DNA of 64,000 nt from Cupriavidus pauculus. Lineage in GTDB: Bacteria > Pseudomonadota > Gammaproteobacteria > Burkholderiales > Burkholderiaceae. The first letter of the stretch is position 1. Every line of letters begins with the position of its first letter. Made by a program: the position numbers and the translations under genes. The stretch spans positions 258,391 through 322,390 of the forward strand of contig NZ_PJRP01000003.1 in assembly GCF_002858765.1 (NCBI RefSeq). The letters are read 5' to 3'. The notes below the pieces were generated by a model. It worked only from the letters and a program-made list of their open reading frames with translations. It made no database searches and was not told the DNA's origin. Shown here one piece after another: positions 1-9,229 of the stretch.

Positions 1-473
1 CCCGTACGCAAGCCAACTTCACCGGTGATGAACGTGGAACGTCCCGCCGTGCAACTGTTCTCGCCGTAGTAGTCGGTGAGCATCATCCCTTCGCTGGCAA
101 TGCGGTCGATATTGGGTGTACGGTAGCCGACCACGCCTTGGCTGTAGGCGCTGATGTTGGTTTGCCCAATGTCATCGCCGAAGATGACCAGGATGTTCGG
201 CTTCTTGCCAGACGATGCGGGGGCATTCAGCGCGGGCGCAGAGGCAGCATCCACCGGTGCATTGGCCGCGACCGGCGGATTTTCCCTGGCCGGCGCTGGC
301 GCTGCCGCGCTGGACTCCGGCGCCGGAGCGGGCGCTTGTGCCGCTGGCTGCTGCGTCTTTGGTGACTCGTCCTTCTTGCCACAGCCCGTGATCGCGAGGA
401 CTGCTGCCATCGTGGCCAGCATCAACAGGCTGCAGCCCGTTTGTCTCGCCCTCCCTTCCTTGTCTCGATGCAT
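1..473 (-). CDS. Sulfatase-family lipoprotein, N-terminal part (runs off the window)
   Basis: The first 157 codons of a gene read leftward off the window edge. The start has a short basic segment, a hydrophobic stretch and a lipobox ending LAITGC (cysteine near residue 30), so a lipoprotein is expected. An Ala/Pro-rich linker follows, then [15 protein letters not shown] and later [11 protein letters not shown]. These are the metal-binding start and the C-x-x-G-R active-site motif of type I sulfatases, in which this cysteine would become formylglycine. I chose ATG at 473 because GGGGG lies just upstream; an in-frame ATG at 485 is possible. The substrate cannot be told from this fragment. Confidence 0.8.
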   Translation of the reverse strand, partial: MHRDKEGRARQTGCSLLMLATMAAVLAITGCGKKDESPKTQQPAAQAPAPAPESSAAAPAPARENPPVAANAPVDAASAPALNAPASSGKKPNILVIFGDDIGQTNISAYSQGVVGYRTPNIDRIASEGMMLTDYYGENSCTAGRSTFITGEVGLRT

Positions 474-845
474 GTGCGCCCCCATTATTGGCCACCATCA
501 GTTCGTTGCTGCCCTCATCAGTGCCCCCCAGCCACTCGGAGACGGAAAAGCCGGCCCTTATTGCCCCGGTTTTCCCTCCGCAATGCACAAATGGCGCCCA
601 GAATGCACCTAAAGACTATCGTTGCAGAAGAAATTGCGAAGTGGAATTGAGAATTTTCGGACCGAGATTTTAGTGATCTTTGACCAGGTATTCGGGCCGC
701 ATCAGTGCCATCGCCAGCGGCAAGACCAGGATCGTGTGACACCCACCTGCGACACCCCGCCACACCCGATAACACCCACCCCCCCGCGCATGTTTTTAAG
801 TTTTGTTCTAAACTTTCACAAATTTCTGAAAGTTCAAAACAGACA
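474..845. other. Intergenic region between the sulfatase gene and the GbsR-type regulator
   Basis: These 372 bases separate two divergent genes. No open frame here looks coding. The stretch 736-785 is C-rich with irregular ACACCC repeats, and the last 60 bases are AT-rich and hold the dyad described separately. Promoters for both genes presumably lie here, but I could not define -35/-10 boxes. Confidence 0.5.
800..840. promoter_or_regulatory. Nested inverted repeat just upstream of the GbsR-type regulator
   Basis: An inner dyad AACTTTCA (811-818) / TGAAAGTT (827-834) is flanked by an outer pair GTTTTG (800-805) / CAAAAC (835-840). The element ends five bases before the start codon of the regulator gene, which suggests autoregulation and possibly control of the following cydAB. 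The operator role is inferred from symmetry and position only. Confidence 0.5.
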
Positions 846-1496
846 ATGCAGCTCTCGCCCCTGGTCCAGCGCTTTGTCCTCCACTTCGGTGAGATGGGCA
901 GTCGCTGGGGGATCAACCGTACGGTTGGTCAGATCTATGCCCTCCTCTTTACCGCCGCACGCCCCCTGAATGCGGACGAGATCGCCGAGTCACTCGGGTT
1001 TTCGCGCTCCAACGTCAGTATCGGGCTCAAGGAATTGGAGTCCTGGAATCTGGTGAAGCTGTCGCACCAGCCCGGCGACCGCCGCGAGTATTTTTCCGCG
1101 CCCGACGATGTCTGGGCGATCTTCCGCACGCTGGCTGAGGAACGTCGCCGGCGCGAGATCGACCCCACGCTGTCGATGCTGCGCGAAGTCCAGCTGGAAA
1201 CGCCGCTGTCCGATGAAGACCGGCATGCGCAGGCCCGCATGAAGGAAATGTACGGGCTGATCCTGCTGGTCACCACGTGGTTCGGCGACATGCAGAAGCT
1301 CGATGTCGCCACCCTCGAAAAGCTGATGCGCCTGGGCTCGCGCGTCACCAAGCTGCTGGACGTCAAGGACCGGCTGACCTCTGCCATCGGCATGGGCGGC
1401 GCCGCGAAAGACAAGACCGCCAAGGCCGACAAGGCCCCGGCAAAGGCCGCCGGCAGCAAAACCCCCGCAAAGTCAGCCCGCCCCCGCAAGGAGTAA
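846..1496 (+). CDS. GbsR/MarR-family winged-helix transcriptional regulator
   Basis: 216 aa. Residues about 10-85 form a winged-helix DNA-binding domain with a clear recognition segment (ADEIAESLGFSRSNVSIGLK) and a wing ending in GDRREYF. A helical region follows, then a Lys/Ala/Pro tail with no predicted fold. GbsR-type MarR relatives often sit directly upstream of cytochrome bd-type oxidase genes in beta-proteobacteria. Here cydA begins three bases after the stop, so the regulator probably controls it. The ATG at 846 was chosen because the family homology starts there, although the frame is open further upstream. No good ribosome site precedes it. Confidence 0.82.
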   Translation: MQLSPLVQRFVLHFGEMGSRWGINRTVGQIYALLFTAARPLNADEIAESLGFSRSNVSIGLKELESWNLVKLSHQPGDRREYFSAPDDVWAIFRTLAEERRRREIDPTLSMLREVQLETPLSDEDRHAQARMKEMYGLILLVTTWFGDMQKLDVATLEKLMRLGSRVTKLLDVKDRLTSAIGMGGAAKDKTAKADKAPAKAAGSKTPAKSARPRKE

Positions 1497-1499
1497 CCC

Positions 1500-2873
1500 G
1501 TGTTTGCAAGTGTCGATCCGGTGATACTGGCGCGCATCCAGTTCGCCGCGAATATCACGTTCCACATCCTGTTTCCCACCATCAGCATCTCGCTGGCGTG
1601 GGTGCTGCTGTTCTTCAAGCTGCGCTACAACAAGACCGGCGATGAAAGCTGGATGGACGCCTACCGCGTCTGGGTCAAGATTTTCGCGCTGACGTTCGCG
1701 CTGGGCGTGGTCAGCGGCATCACCATGAGCTTCCAGTTCGGCACTAACTGGCCCGGCTACATGGAGACCGTGGGCAATATCGCCGGCCCGTTGCTGGCCT
1801 ACGAGGTGCTGACGGCGTTCTTTCTGGAAGCCACCTTCCTGGGCATCATGCTGTTTGGCATGCGGCGCGTGGGCAATCGCATGCACACGATCGCCACGCT
1901 GCTGGTGGCCGGCGGCACCACGCTGTCGGCGTTCTGGATCCTGGCGCTGAACTCGTGGATGCAAACCCCAGCCGGCTTCGAGATGATCGACGGCCGCGCG
2001 CACGTCATCAGCTGGCTCGAAGTCATCTTCAACCCGTCGTTCCCCTACCGGCTCGTGCACATGCTGCTGGCGTCGGGCCTGACCGTGGCCTTCCTCCTGG
2101 CTGGCATCTCGGCCTATCGCTGGCTGCGCGGTGACCGGACCCGCGAAGTCATGCACTCGCTGCGCACCGGCGTGACGCTGGCGGCGTTGCTGATTCCGCT
2201 GCAGATCGTGGCTGGCGACCTGCACGGCCTGAACACGCTGCATCATCAGCCGGCCAAGATCGCGGCCATGGAAGGCATCTGGAAGACCGAAAAAGGCGCG
2301 CCGGCCGTGCTGTTCGGGCTGCCCAACGCCGCCACGCAGTCGAACGATTTCGAGATCGCGATTCCCAAGCTGGCGTCGATCTACCTGACCCACAAGGCCG
2401 ATGGCGAAATCAAGGGCATCGACGCCTTCGGCGATCGGCATCCGCCCGTGGCGCCGCTGTTCTTCGCATTCCGCATCATGGTGGGCGTGGGCCTGCTGAT
2501 GCTGGCCGTGTCGTGGCTGGGCACCTGGCAGATCCGCCGGCAAGGCGCGCCGTCGCCATGGCTGGCTCGCGTGCTGGTGGCGATGACGTTTTCCGGCTGG
2601 ATCGCGCTGGTGGCGGGCTGGTATGTCACCGAGATCGGCCGGCAGCCCTATCTGGTCTATGGCGTGCTGACGACCGCGCAGGCTGCCTCCAAGGTGCCCG
2701 CCGCCATGATCGGAAGCACCCTGGCCATGTACCTATCGCTGTATCTGGCGCTGATCGTGGCCTACATCTCCGTGGTCTTCCACCTGGCCCGCAAGGCGGG
2801 CAAAACCGACGCATCCGGCCCCGCCGTCGGGACGCCGCAAGCCATCATCGGCCAACCCAGGAGCGCGCAATGA
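1500..2873 (+). CDS. cydA: Cytochrome bd-type quinol oxidase subunit I (short Q-loop, CioA-like)
   Basis: 457 aa inner-membrane subunit with about nine membrane segments. It oxidises quinol and passes electrons to the haems of a bd-type terminal oxidase. His22 (FAANITFH) matches the N-terminal haem ligand, FPYRLVHM carries the second conserved His, and GDLHG and GRQPYLVYG are family signatures. The Q-loop is short, as in the cyanide-insensitive (Cio) subgroup, and the protein is shorter than the E. coli-type CydA of about 520 aa. The start is GTG at 1500 with AAGGAG ending seven bases upstream. The stop overlaps cydB as ATGA. Confidence 0.93.
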   Translation: MFASVDPVILARIQFAANITFHILFPTISISLAWVLLFFKLRYNKTGDESWMDAYRVWVKIFALTFALGVVSGITMSFQFGTNWPGYMETVGNIAGPLLAYEVLTAFFLEATFLGIMLFGMRRVGNRMHTIATLLVAGGTTLSAFWILALNSWMQTPAGFEMIDGRAHVISWLEVIFNPSFPYRLVHMLLASGLTVAFLLAGISAYRWLRGDRTREVMHSLRTGVTLAALLIPLQIVAGDLHGLNTLHHQPAKIAAMEGIWKTEKGAPAVLFGLPNAATQSNDFEIAIPKLASIYLTHKADGEIKGIDAFGDRHPPVAPLFFAFRIMVGVGLLMLAVSWLGTWQIRRQGAPSPWLARVLVAMTFSGWIALVAGWYVTEIGRQPYLVYGVLTTAQAASKVPAAMIGSTLAMYLSLYLALIVAYISVVFHLARKAGKTDASGPAVGTPQAIIGQPRSAQ

Positions 2874-3907
2874 ACCCGGCCACGATTCACGACCTGACCC
2901 AGCCGGCCGGCTGGCTGCCGCTGGTGTTCCTGGCGCTGATGGGCCTGTCGATGCTGATCTACGTGATCCTCGACGGTTACGACCTGGGCGTGGGCGTGCT
3001 GCTGCGCCGCGCCGACGATGCCGACAAGGACACCATGATCGCGTCGATCGGCCCGTTCTGGGATGCCAACGAAACCTGGCTGGTGCTGGGGGTGGGGCTG
3101 CTGCTGACGGCGTTTCCGCTGGCGCATGGCGTCATCCTGACCAACCTGTACCTGCCCGTGGCGTTGATGTTGGCGGGGCTGATCATCCGCGGCGTGGCGT
3201 TCGACTTCCGCGTCAAGGCGCGCGATCCGCATAAGCCGTGGTGGAACTTCGCGTTCTACGCGGGCTCGCTGCTGGCCAGCTTCTCGCAAGGGCTGATGCT
3301 CGGGCTCTATATCACGGGCTTCCGCTACGACCTGCCCAACCTGCTGTTTGCCGTGGCCGTGGGGCTGTGCCTGGTGGCCGGCTACTGCCTGCTGGGTGCC
3401 ACGTGGCTGATCATGAAGACCACGGGCAGCCTGCAGTTGCGTGCCATCTACTGGGCCCGGCGCAGCCTGTGGCTGACAGCGGCTGGCGTGGCGGCGATCT
3501 CCGTGGTCACGCCGATGGTCAGCACGCGCATCTTCGACAAGTGGTTTGCGCTGCCGAACATCATCATGCTGGCGCCGATTCCGTTGCTGACGATGGGGCT
3601 GTTCGTGGTGATCGAGCGGTTCCTGCGCCGCATGCGCAACCTGCACGCCAACGGCAACGACCGCTGGTGCTGGGTGCCGTTCGCGGGCACGGCCGTGATC
3701 TTCCTGCTGGCGTTCAACGGCCTGGCCTACAGCCTCTTTCCGTACCTGGTGGTCGATCGCATCGACATCTGGCAAGCGGCCAGCGCGCCGGAATCGCTGA
3801 TGGTGATCCTGCTGGGCGCGGCGGTGGTGCTGCCGACGATCCTGGGCTATACGGCCTACGCCTACCGCGTGTTCTGGGGCAAGGCCACCGACCTGCGCTA
3901 CGACTGA
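2870..3907 (+). CDS. cydB: Cytochrome bd-type quinol oxidase subunit II
   Basis: 345 aa, about eight or nine membrane segments. The N-terminal GYDLGVGVLL and the FWDANETWLVLGVG motif are hallmarks of CydB. It partners subunit I from the overlapping upstream gene (ATGA overlap, AGGAG site at 2860). No small CydX-like frame follows the stop, which fits the Cio-type subgroup. With the regulator this makes a three-gene operon for respiration at low oxygen or with inhibitors present; that condition comes from the family, not from this sequence. Confidence 0.94.
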   Translation: MNPATIHDLTQPAGWLPLVFLALMGLSMLIYVILDGYDLGVGVLLRRADDADKDTMIASIGPFWDANETWLVLGVGLLLTAFPLAHGVILTNLYLPVALMLAGLIIRGVAFDFRVKARDPHKPWWNFAFYAGSLLASFSQGLMLGLYITGFRYDLPNLLFAVAVGLCLVAGYCLLGATWLIMKTTGSLQLRAIYWARRSLWLTAAGVAAISVVTPMVSTRIFDKWFALPNIIMLAPIPLLTMGLFVVIERFLRRMRNLHANGNDRWCWVPFAGTAVIFLLAFNGLAYSLFPYLVVDRIDIWQAASAPESLMVILLGAAVVLPTILGYTAYAYRVFWGKATDLRYD

Positions 3908-3956
3908 CGACCATCCGTCGCCTTCGGGGGTGACGGCGCGGCGGCACGGCGGGTGT

Positions 3957-4940
3957 ATGCTGGCGACAGCCAGACAACACCCGCTTTTTTCGTTTCGTAC
4001 CTTGTCCGCCTCGCCCGACCCCACTCACCGTACGCCTGCGGGCGCCACCACCGGTCCGCTGCTGCGTCGCCTGCGCAGCCACGCGGGCAATCAGGTTCGC
4101 GCGCTCACGCGCAGCAATTCCGGGCTGACGCTCGACTACGACAATCCACCCGGCGACCCCGGCCTGTTCGGCCCGGACGCCGTCTGCTGGCGCGTGCATG
4201 CCGACTTTCCGGCGATGCTGGCCGGCGGCGTCAGCGCGCTGCTGCTGCAGGCGCTGCACCCGCGCGCGCTGGCCGGCGTGTGGGATCACTCCACCTTCCG
4301 CACCGACATGCAGGGCCGCCTGGGCCGCACCGCGCAGTTCATCGCCGGCACCACCTATGGCAGCCGGGCCGATGCCATGCAGCTGATCGAACGCGTGCGG
4401 CGCATCCATGCGGCGATCCAGGGCACGGCACCCGATGGCCAGCCCTATGCGGCCGACGACCCCGACCTGCTGACGTGGGTGCATGTGGCGGAGGTATCGA
4501 GCTTCATGGCGGGATACCTCCGCTACGTGGGTCCGCTGTCCGTGGCGGAACAGGACCGGTACTTCGCGGAGGAAGCCACGGTGGCGGCCCTGCTGGGCGC
4601 ACCGGACGTGCCGCGCTCGCGCGCGCAGGTCGACGCCTATCTGGAAGCGCAGCGCCCTGGCCTGGTGAACAGTGAACGTACGAAGGAAGTGGTCCGGCTG
4701 ATCATGGCAATGCCGGTGGCCAACCCGCTGCTGGTGCCGGCCGTGCGGACCATGGCCGATGCGGGCGTGGCCCTGCTGCCGCCCTGGGCGCGGCAGATGC
4801 TCGACCTGCACCGCCCGTCGCTGCGCCGCTCGCTGGCGCTGGCCGGCATGCGCGGCCTGGCGCCGACGCTGCGCTGGGCGCTGGGCCCGGGGCTGGCGGC
4901 ACGTGCCCGGAGACGGGTGGCGGCCCAACCTGCTGTTTAG
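3957..4940 (+). CDS. MpaB-family (DUF2236) oxygenase-like protein
   Basis: 327 aa. The region from about residue 50 matches the DUF2236/MpaB family: DFPAMLAGGVSALLLQALHPRALAGV, then WVHVAEVSSFMAGY and late Arg-rich helices. The family includes haem-dependent oxygenases and latex-clearing relatives; the substrate here is unknown. The ATG at 3957 has GGCGGG upstream. A GTG at 3930 is in frame and would add nine residues. The gene follows cydB by 49 bases on the same strand but is probably a separate function. Confidence 0.75.
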   Translation: MLATARQHPLFSFRTLSASPDPTHRTPAGATTGPLLRRLRSHAGNQVRALTRSNSGLTLDYDNPPGDPGLFGPDAVCWRVHADFPAMLAGGVSALLLQALHPRALAGVWDHSTFRTDMQGRLGRTAQFIAGTTYGSRADAMQLIERVRRIHAAIQGTAPDGQPYAADDPDLLTWVHVAEVSSFMAGYLRYVGPLSVAEQDRYFAEEATVAALLGAPDVPRSRAQVDAYLEAQRPGLVNSERTKEVVRLIMAMPVANPLLVPAVRTMADAGVALLPPWARQMLDLHRPSLRRSLALAGMRGLAPTLRWALGPGLAARARRRVAAQPAV

Positions 4941-5093
4941 CTCCGCTCTCCCGCATGGGAGAGGGGTTGGGGGCGTTTCTGCTTGCCGAAGTGGCAGATC
5001 AAGCCGCCAGTCCGCTTCCCTGGCCCCGTTTCCCTGGCCCCTCTTCCCTGGCCTCTCCCCATTTCATCGGGAGAGGCGAAAACCAACCCGAAC
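4941..5093. repeat. Convergent intergenic region with two GGGAGAG hairpins and a 14-bp tandem repeat
   Basis: CTCTCCC (4946-4952) and GGGAGAG (4957-4963) form a hairpin with a GCAT loop. CCTCTCCC (5052-5059) and GGGAGAGG (5069-5076) form a second. Between them TTCCCTGGCC is repeated three times with an exact 14-bp period (5016, 5030, 5044). The region separates two convergent genes and could act as a bidirectional terminator, although there is no T-run. Confidence 0.6.
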
Positions 5094-6644
5094 CTACTCC
5101 GCCGTGGCCGCTGCCTTGGCCGCCGCAGCCGGGCTGCCGCGCAGCGTCGTTTCCTTCAGGCGGACCACAAAGAACGGCGCGATCAGCGACACCGCCGCGC
5201 TCATCAGGAACAGCACGCGGAACGCGCGCTCGGCGGCCACGCGCACCGCAGCCGCGTCGGCCTGGTCGCCGCCCGACATCGCGCGGCGGAACATGCTCAT
5301 CAGCACATCCTCGCCACCGCTCATGTCCGATACGGCCACGCCGCTATGGCGCAGCAACGCGATCAGCACCGTGGTGAGCACGGCCACCCCGACGGCCCCG
5401 CCCAGCAGCCGCGAGAACGCCGTCAGCGCCGTTGCGATACCCACCTGCTGCGGCGGTACGGAGTTCTGCGTCGCCACCAGCCCGCTGGGCAGTTGCAGGC
5501 CGATCGACAGGCCCAGCACAATCATCACCAGCGCCGCCAGCGTCACCGATTGCGGCGGCGTGAACGCCAGCGCCACGATGGCCACGGGCGCCACCAGGCA
5601 GCCCGTCATCTGCAGCGGCTTGTAACGGCCGCTCCACGACATCAGCCGGCCCGAGATATAGGCACCGAACGGAATCGCCAGCGTCAGCGGCACCAGCCGC
5701 AGCGCGGCCGTGTCGGCAGCCGCGCCGCCCACGACCTGAAAGCGCAGCGGCAACAGCACCGACATCGCGATCAGCTGAAAGAAGCACAGGAACAGCGTCA
5801 GGCAGCAGATGGCCACGGTGGGCACGCCCAGCATGCCAAGCGGAATCACCGGATCGGTGGCGCGGCGCTCCTGCCACAGGAACAGCAGCAGGCCGATCAG
5901 GCCCACCGCCAGCAGGCCGATGGTGTGCAGCTCCAGCGGCGAATGGCCCTGCCCCAGGCGGGTCAGGAACACCAGCACGCCCGACAGCCCGCCGCCGAAC
6001 AGCAGCGCGCCCAGGTAGTCGATCTTGTGCTTGCGGCCGCTGACTGGCAGATGGCGCAGCGCGCGACGCACCACAACCAGCGCGATCAGGGCCAGCGGGA
6101 TGTTGATCCAGAAAATCCAGCGCCACGACAGAAAGTGCGCCAGGTAGCCGCCGATCACCGGCCCGGCCATGCTGGCCACGGCCCACACGCCGCTGACATA
6201 CCCCTGGTATTTGCCACGTTCGCGCAGCGGCACCACGTCGGCGATGGTGGCCTGCGACACCGAGATCAGCCCGCCGCCGCCCAGACCCTGCAAGATGCGC
6301 GCGACGATCAGCATCGGCATGGTCGTGGCCAGCGCGCAGGCGATGGATGCCAGCAGGAACAGCACGATGGCGAACGTCAGCACCGAGCGGCGCCCCAGCA
6401 CATCGGACAGCTTGCCGTAGATGGGCGTCACCACCGTCGACGCCACCAGGTAGGCGGAAATCACCCAGGCCATGTCCTCGAAGCCGTTGAGCTGCAGCGC
6501 GATCTCGGGCAGCACCACGGCCACGATCGACTGTTCGAGCGCGCCGAGCAGAATGGCCAGCATCAGGCCAAAGATGACCTGCATGACGGGGACGTCAGCC
6601 GGGGGAGCGTCGGGAGAAAGCCGGGATGAGGGCGCTGCGGACAT
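5094..6644 (-). CDS. MFS drug:H+ antiporter, DHA2 family (14 TM)
   Basis: 516 aa multidrug-type efflux pump. After a soluble N-terminus the first helix carries LEQSIVAVVLPEI (motif D1). GKLSDVLGRRSVL is motif A, AGPVIGGYLAHFLSWRWIF is motif C followed by the conserved WRWIF-N-P segment, and the length fits 14 membrane helices. Substrates cannot be inferred. The gene stands alone on this strand, downstream of a chemoreceptor and convergent with the MpaB-like gene. No adjacent TetR/MarR regulator was seen. Confidence 0.9.
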   Translation of the reverse strand: MSAAPSSRLSPDAPPADVPVMQVIFGLMLAILLGALEQSIVAVVLPEIALQLNGFEDMAWVISAYLVASTVVTPIYGKLSDVLGRRSVLTFAIVLFLLASIACALATTMPMLIVARILQGLGGGGLISVSQATIADVVPLRERGKYQGYVSGVWAVASMAGPVIGGYLAHFLSWRWIFWINIPLALIALVVVRRALRHLPVSGRKHKIDYLGALLFGGGLSGVLVFLTRLGQGHSPLELHTIGLLAVGLIGLLLFLWQERRATDPVIPLGMLGVPTVAICCLTLFLCFFQLIAMSVLLPLRFQVVGGAAADTAALRLVPLTLAIPFGAYISGRLMSWSGRYKPLQMTGCLVAPVAIVALAFTPPQSVTLAALVMIVLGLSIGLQLPSGLVATQNSVPPQQVGIATALTAFSRLLGGAVGVAVLTTVLIALLRHSGVAVSDMSGGEDVLMSMFRRAMSGGDQADAAAVRVAAERAFRVLFLMSAAVSLIAPFFVVRLKETTLRGSPAAAAKAAATAE

Positions 6645-6907
6645 GGTGTGGCCTGGCTGGCAGATGAAGGCCCGGACGGGCTTCGCTGCTCTTCTGTCGG
6701 GTGAAGGAGACCGGCCATTTTAGGCGACTGCTGAAAACCGCGCTTGTCGATTCCCTTTCAACACCGGTTTTTTAAACCTGTTTCACGGCCAAAAAGAGAC
6801 ACCATCGTCACTTGACTGACGATAAATCGCGGCAGGCCGTCATCCGGGGCTGCCATGCCCGTGGCTGGCTCCGCCCCGGACACCGCCCCGCCGCACAGGC
6901 ATCCGCG

Positions 6908-8932
6908 TTAGAACGTTTCCCAGTCGCCGCTATCGGCTGCTGCCGGGGTTGGCGCGGCGGCAGGACGACGGCGGGCCGGCGTGGCCAGCACGGGTTCCTT
7001 GCGCTGATGCGTGACTGGCGGGCGCGGTGCGGCCGGCTTGGCAGTCTGGCGCGACAGCACGGGGTCGGCCTTGGCCTTGCGCTGCACGGGCGGCCGGACA
7101 GCGGCGGGCACGGCGGCGACACGCGTCGGGGTCGAGGCCGAGGCCCGGGCCGTCACCGGCGCCGCTGCGGCCACGGTCGCGGCCTTGGCCGGCCGGGTAC
7201 GCTTCACCGGCGCGGTGGCGGGCGCTGTAACGGGCTTGGTGGCGGGCTTGATGGCGGGCGCGGGCAGTGCCCGGACCGGCTTTGCAGCAATGGCGCGGGC
7301 GAGCCTGACGGTTTCCATCACGGCTGCGCGCGGCGCCACAGGACGTTCGCTGTAGCGTTCGGCCGATTCCCGGCCGCCCTGCCCCAGATCGAAACGCGCC
7401 ACTTCGGTCACCAGGCCGCCGGCCTGCTGCAGCAGGCTTTCGGCGGCGGCACTGGCTTCTTCCACCAGCGCGGCATTCTGCTGCGTCACGCTTTCCATTT
7501 GCGTGATCGCCAGGCTGACCTGCTCGATGCCGGCGGTCTGCTCTTCGCTGGCGGACGAAATCTCGCCCATGATGTCGGTCACGCGGCGCACGGCGGTCAC
7601 GATGTCGTCCATCGTCTTGCCGGCCACTTCCACCTGTTTGGCGCCGTCCTGCACCTGGCGCACCGATCCGTTGATCAGCTCACCGATTTCCTTGGCCGCC
7701 GACGACGACCGCTGCGCCAGGCTGCGGACTTCGGCCGCCACCACGCTGAAGCCACGCCCCTGCTCACCCGCCCGCGCCGCTTCCACGGCGGCGTTCAGGG
7801 CCAGGATGTTGGTCTGGAATGCAATGCCCTCGATCACGCCGATGATTTCCGACACGCGGGCCGACGACTTCGAGATGCCGTCCATCGTATCCACCACGCT
7901 GCGCACCGCGCGGCCGCCTTCGGTGGCCACGTCCGACGCGTTGACGGCAAGCTGGTTGGCCTGTCGCGCGTTCTCGGCGTTCTGGCGCACGGTCGACGTC
8001 AGTTGCTCCATCGATGCGGCGGTCTGCTCCAGCGAAGCCGCCTGCTCTTCGGTACGTTGCGACAGATCGGTGTTGCCGGTGGCGATTTCGCGGGCGGCGG
8101 TATCGATCGATCCGGCCGCCTGCTGGATGCCGCGCACCAGCGTGCCCAGCTGGCCGAAGGCGCGCTCCAGCGCGCCAAGCATGCGGCCCATTTCGTCCTG
8201 GCTGCGCACCTCGATCGCATGGCCCAACTGGCCTTGCGCCAGCGCCTCGGCCGCATCCAGTGCCTGGTGGGCGGGACGTGTCACCGAGCGCGCCAGCCCA
8301 ATGCCCAGCAGCGTGGCGATGACGGCGGCCGCCGCCGACATGCCAATCAGCACGTTGCGCGTGAATACATACTGCGCCGAAGCCTCTTCGACGGCCGCCA
8401 TGGCCATCTTGCGGCCCAGTTCGGCCGCGGCATCGAGGCTTTCAAAATACGCCGCCTGGGCGGCCGGCAGCGTCACGACCAACCCGGCGCGGGCACCGTC
8501 GAAGGCGCCGCTGCGCAGCTGCTGCAAGACAAGGTCGAGCTGGCCGTTGTAATTGGCGCGCACCTTGGTCAATTCCTCGAACCTCGCGTTGGAATCCGGG
8601 TTGGACGACGCCCGCAGTACCTTGCCCAGGCTTTCGAGCGTGGCACTGACCTGCTCGCGGATCTTGCCGACCTTCTCGGCGTTCTGCTCTGCCAGTGCCG
8701 GATCTTCCGTCAGGGCGGCGTCGCGCACCAGGATGCCGATCGTCAGCACCTGCTCCTTGGCCAGCTTCAGATCCATCACTCGCAGCAGCCGTTGCTCCAC
8801 GGCCTGATGCATCGCATCGTTCATGCCGCCCAGCGCCCTGACACCCACCGTGGCCACCACGGCCAGCAGCACCACCACCACGGCGAATGCCAGCGACATC
8901 CGCGCGCCAATACCCAGTTTCCGCAAGCCCAT
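6908..8932 (-). CDS. Methyl-accepting chemotaxis protein with CheR-docking tail
   Basis: 674 aa. TM1 is about residues 12-32, a four-helix-bundle periplasmic sensor follows to about 190, TM2 is 192-214, and HAMP ends near 265. The signalling hairpin tip ([20 protein letters not shown]) is at about 369-388. After it comes a 150-residue linker rich in Ala, Pro and Lys, and the last residues are GDWETF, close to the NWETF pentapeptide that docks CheR in enteric receptors. The frame stays open upstream to 9208, but I chose ATG at 8932 because TM1 and an AAAGG site follow from it. The ligand is unknown. Confidence 0.92.
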   Translation of the reverse strand: MGLRKLGIGARMSLAFAVVVVLLAVVATVGVRALGGMNDAMHQAVEQRLLRVMDLKLAKEQVLTIGILVRDAALTEDPALAEQNAEKVGKIREQVSATLESLGKVLRASSNPDSNARFEELTKVRANYNGQLDLVLQQLRSGAFDGARAGLVVTLPAAQAAYFESLDAAAELGRKMAMAAVEEASAQYVFTRNVLIGMSAAAAVIATLLGIGLARSVTRPAHQALDAAEALAQGQLGHAIEVRSQDEMGRMLGALERAFGQLGTLVRGIQQAAGSIDTAAREIATGNTDLSQRTEEQAASLEQTAASMEQLTSTVRQNAENARQANQLAVNASDVATEGGRAVRSVVDTMDGISKSSARVSEIIGVIEGIAFQTNILALNAAVEAARAGEQGRGFSVVAAEVRSLAQRSSSAAKEIGELINGSVRQVQDGAKQVEVAGKTMDDIVTAVRRVTDIMGEISSASEEQTAGIEQVSLAITQMESVTQQNAALVEEASAAAESLLQQAGGLVTEVARFDLGQGGRESAERYSERPVAPRAAVMETVRLARAIAAKPVRALPAPAIKPATKPVTAPATAPVKRTRPAKAATVAAAAPVTARASASTPTRVAAVPAAVRPPVQRKAKADPVLSRQTAKPAAPRPPVTHQRKEPVLATPARRRPAAAPTPAAADSGDWETF

Positions 8933-9007
8933 GACTTCGTACCTTTCGTCTGTCGGGTTGTATTTGTACGAGCTGCGTCCGCCCGAGGAGGGGCGTCGCA
9001 CGGCCCG

Positions 9008-9035
9008 GTAACGGCGGGGCGCACGCTGCACTTGA
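9008..9035 (-). promoter_or_regulatory. Possible sigma-28 (FliA) promoter for the chemoreceptor gene
   Basis: On the minus strand TCAAG (9035-9031) is followed after 15 bases by GCCGTTAC (9015-9008). This resembles the flagellar sigma-28 pattern TAAAG-N14-GCCGATAA with one extra spacer base. It lies about 75 bases before the start codon. The match is moderate. Confidence 0.35.
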
Positions 9036-9191
9036 GCGAATAAATGAAATGGGGGGGAAAGTCGCTGCTCTTCCCCAAATTGAGGGTGCAGCGGGTGGCG
9101 TCTAATCTGCCCCAGGCACTTCGATCCCGCCGCAAATGGGTGGGCGAGGCGGTCGCTGGCAACGGCGGATCGCAGCGAAGGATGCGGGCTC

Positions 9192-9229
9192 AAAAAAAAG
9201 AAGCCCACGCGCGGGGTGCTCGTAGGCTT
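9192..9229 (-). terminator. Leftward intrinsic terminator with no assigned gene
   Basis: Read on the minus strand, AAGCCTACG (9229-9221) and CGTGGGCTT (9209-9201) form a 9-bp stem with one G-U pair and an 11-base loop, followed by C and eight T. It would end a transcript coming from 9.25-9.55 kb, where no protein gene is evident. Confidence 0.6.

Noticed and set aside
2762..4024. Leftward 420-codon frame over cydB
   Set aside because: His/Gln-rich antisense frame with no recognisable domain. cydB on the plus strand is certain.
4983..6629. Long rightward frame (548 codons) over the efflux-pump gene
   Set aside because: Composition is dominated by His, Gln and Arg, typical of the antisense of a GC-rich gene. 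The minus strand encodes a clear DHA2 transporter.
8933..9208. N-terminal extension of the chemoreceptor to 766 aa
   Set aside because: The open frame continues upstream, but the added sequence is Arg/Ser/Pro-rich without membrane or domain features, and it crosses the promoter-like sequence. The receptor fold starts at 8932.
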